Shown here: positions 57,401-60,000 of the stretch, in pieces | How the letters are laid out: the number at the start of each line of letters is the position of its first letter | Numbering within the stretch: position 1 is the first letter of the stretch | Origin: Nematostella vectensis | Lineage: Eukaryota; Cnidaria; Anthozoa; Actiniaria; Edwardsiidae | Length of the DNA stretch: 60,000 bases | Reading direction: 5' to 3' | Assembly: GCF_932526225.1 (NCBI RefSeq) | Contig: NC_064038.1 | Span: 9,673,070-9,733,069 of the forward strand | The notes under the pieces: model-generated | Told to the model about the DNA's origin: nothing | Database searches by the model: none | What the model saw: the letters and a program-made list of their open reading frames with translations, nothing else | Made by a program: the position numbers and the translations under genes

Positions 57401-60000
57401 GCTACCCTATACACCACCCTACACACCACCCTATAGCTACCCTACACACCACCCTATAGCTACCCTACACATCACCCTATGGCTACCCTACACACCACCC
57501 TATAGATACCCTACACACCACCCTATAGCTACCCTGTACACCACCCTATAGCTACCCTACACACCACCCTATAGCTACCCTGTACACCACCCTATAGCTA
57601 CCCTGTACACCACCCTATAGCTACCCTGTACAACACCCTATATCTACCCTACACACCACCCTATGGCTACCCTGTACACCACCCTATAGCTACCCTGTAC
57701 ACCACCCTATAGCTACCCTGTACACCACCCTATAACTACCCTACACACCACCCTATAGCTACCCTGTACACCACCTATAGCTACCCTGTACACCACCCTA
57801 TAGCTACCCTACACACCACCCTATAGCTACCCTGCACACCACCCTATAGCTACCCTGCACACCACCCTATAGCTACCCTGTACACCACCCTATGGCTACC
57901 CTGTACATCACCCTATAGCTACCCTGTACACCACCCTATAGCTACCCTACACACCACCCTATAGCTACCCTACACACCACCCTATAGCTACCCTGTACAT
58001 CACCCTATAGCTACCCTACACACCACCCTATAGCTACCCTACACACCACCCTATAGCTACCCTGTACATCACCCTATAGCTACCCTACACACCACCCTAT
58101 AGCTACCCTAAACACCACCCTATAGCTACCCTGTACACCACCCTATAGCTACCCTACACACCACCCTATAGCTACCCTGTACACCACACTATAGCTACCC
58201 TACACACCACCCTATAGCTACCCTACACACCACCCTATAGCTACCCTACACACCACCCTATAGCTACCCTACACACCACCCTATAGATACCCTGTACACC
58301 ACCCTATAGCTACCCTGTACACCACCCTATAGCTACCCTACACACCACCCTATAGCTACCCTACACACCACCCTATAGATACCCTGTACACCACCCTATA
58401 GCTACCCTGTACAACACCCTATATCTACCCTACACACCACCCTATGGCTACCCTGTACACCACACTATAGCTACCCTGTACACCACCCTATAGCTACCCT
58501 GTACACCACCCTATAGCTACCCTACACATTACCCTATAGCTACCCTACACACCACCCTATAGCTACCCTGTACATCACCCTATAGCTACCCTACACACCA
58601 CCCTATAGCTACCCTACACACCACCCTATAGCTACCCTGTACATCACCCTATAGCTACCCTACACACCACCCTATAGCTACCCTACACACCACCCTATAG
58701 CTACCCTGTACACCACCCTATAGCTACCCTACACACCACCCTATAGCTACCCTGTACACCACCCTATAGCTACCCTACACACCACCCTATGGCTACCCTG
58801 CACACCACCATATAGCTACCCTGTACACCACCCTATAGCTACCCTGTACACCACCCTATAGCTACCCTACAGACCACCCTATAGCTACCCTGTACACCAC
58901 ACTATAGCTACCCTGTACACCACCCTATAGCTACCCTACACACCAGCCTATAGCTACCCTGCACACCACCCTATAGCTACCCTGCACACCACCCTATAGC
59001 TACCCTGTACACCACCCTATGGCTACCCTGCACACCACCCTATAGCTACCCTGCACACCACCCTATAGCTACCCTGCACACCACCCTATGGCTACCCTGT
59101 ACATCACCCTATAGCTACCCTGTACACCACCCTATAGCTACCCTACACACCACCCTATAGCTACCCTACACACCACCCTATAGCTACCCTGTACATCACC
59201 CTATAGCTACCCTACACACCACCCTATAGCTACCCTACACACCACCCTATAGCTACCCTGTACATCACCCTATAGCTACCCTACACACCACCCTATAGCT
59301 ACCCTAAACACCACCCTATAGCTACCCTGTACACCACCCTATAGCTACCCTACACACCACCCTATAGCTACCCTACACACCACACTATAGCTACCCTACA
59401 CACCACCCTATAGCTACCCTACACACCACCCTATAGCTACCCTACACACCACCCTATAGCTACCCTACACACCACCCTATAGATACCCTGTACACCACCC
59501 TATAGCTACCCTGTACACCACCCTATAGCTACCCTACACACCACCCTATAGCTACCCTACACACCACCCTATAGATACCCTGTACACCACCCTATAGCTA
59601 CCCTGTACAACACCCTATATCTACCCTACACACCACCCTATGGCTACCCTGTACAGCACCCTATAGCTACCCTGTACACCACCCTATAGCTACCCTGTAC
59701 ACCACCCTATAGCTACCCTACACACCACCCTAAAGCTACCCTACACACCACCCTATAGCTACCCTGTACATCACCCTATAGCTACCCTACACACCACCCT
59801 ATAGCTACCCTACACACCACCCTATAGCTACCCTGTACATCACCCTATAGCTACCCTACACACCACCCTATAGCTACCCTACACACCACCCTATAACTAC
59901 CCTGTACACCACCCTATAGCTACCCTACACACCACCCTATAGCTACCCTGTACACCACCCTATAGCTACCCTACACACCACCCTATGGCTACCCTGCACA
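54476..60000. repeat. 23-bp satellite array, continuing past right edge
   Basis: About 240 head-to-tail copies of CCTATAGCTACCCTACACACCA plus C, alternating mainly between CTACACACCAC and CTGTACACCAC variants. Rarer variants (GATACC, GGCTACC, ATATCTACC, AACACC, CATCACC) recur in the same order, which indicates block duplications. ACCCTA occurs twice per unit. No gene is interrupted. The right boundary is not in the window. Confidence 0.98.

Noticed and set aside
54476-60000. CRISPR-like regular repeats
   Set aside because: Units are directly adjacent without unique spacers, in a eukaryotic context: a satellite.

Overview
The window looks like nuclear DNA of an invertebrate animal, most likely a cnidarian (probably an anthozoan such as a sea anemone). 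The evidence is small exons with GT-AG introns, an animal HMG-CoA reductase, an animal hnRNP K, rhodopsin-class receptors, AT-rich intergenic DNA, and many short non-autonomous transposons. The taxon is an inference from style and gene content; no species-specific marker was identified. No rRNA, tRNA, CRISPR array or bacterial-type operon was seen.

Layout. Positions 1-6212 (minus) hold the 5' part of an HMG-CoA reductase gene: eight phase-compatible exons encode 320 residues of the sterol-sensing membrane domain, and the catalytic part lies beyond the left edge. About 0.45 kb separates it from a head-to-head neighbour, an hnRNP K gene (plus, 6.6-17.5 kb). I reconstructed that gene as a 5'UTR exon plus 14 coding exons giving 419 residues: KH1, KH2, an RGG-rich linker, KH3. 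Its terminal coding exon is present as three tandem, intact ~118-bp copies. At 18586-19767 (minus) is an intronless class A GPCR. A related GPCR lies at 36222-37965 (minus) with one intron. Both carry an unusual xRC in place of DRY. The intron of the second is almost wholly a ~42-bp minisatellite whose unit is a copy of its own 3' splice-site region.

The rest (about 20-36 kb and 38-60 kb) is gene-poor and repeat-rich. It holds several inverted-repeat elements (hAT-like, Mutator-like, Harbinger-like, and a TTAA-flanked nested palindrome), dispersed repeat pairs, tandem repeats with 32-, 34-36- and 41-bp units, and a decayed non-LTR retrotransposon reverse transcriptase at 49.6-51.5 kb. A 23-bp satellite fills 54476 to the right edge with higher-order block duplications. 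One weak two-exon candidate for a small secreted protein is noted at 26453-27277.

How the genes relate: HMGCR (mevalonate synthesis) and hnRNP K (RNA binding) are both broadly expressed housekeeping-type genes and may share a divergent promoter. The two GPCRs look like members of one lineage-expanded peptide-receptor-like family. The strongest observations are the tripled hnRNP K terminal exon, the splice-site-derived intronic minisatellite, and a two-copy dispersed element whose differences near its stop codon are synonymous.
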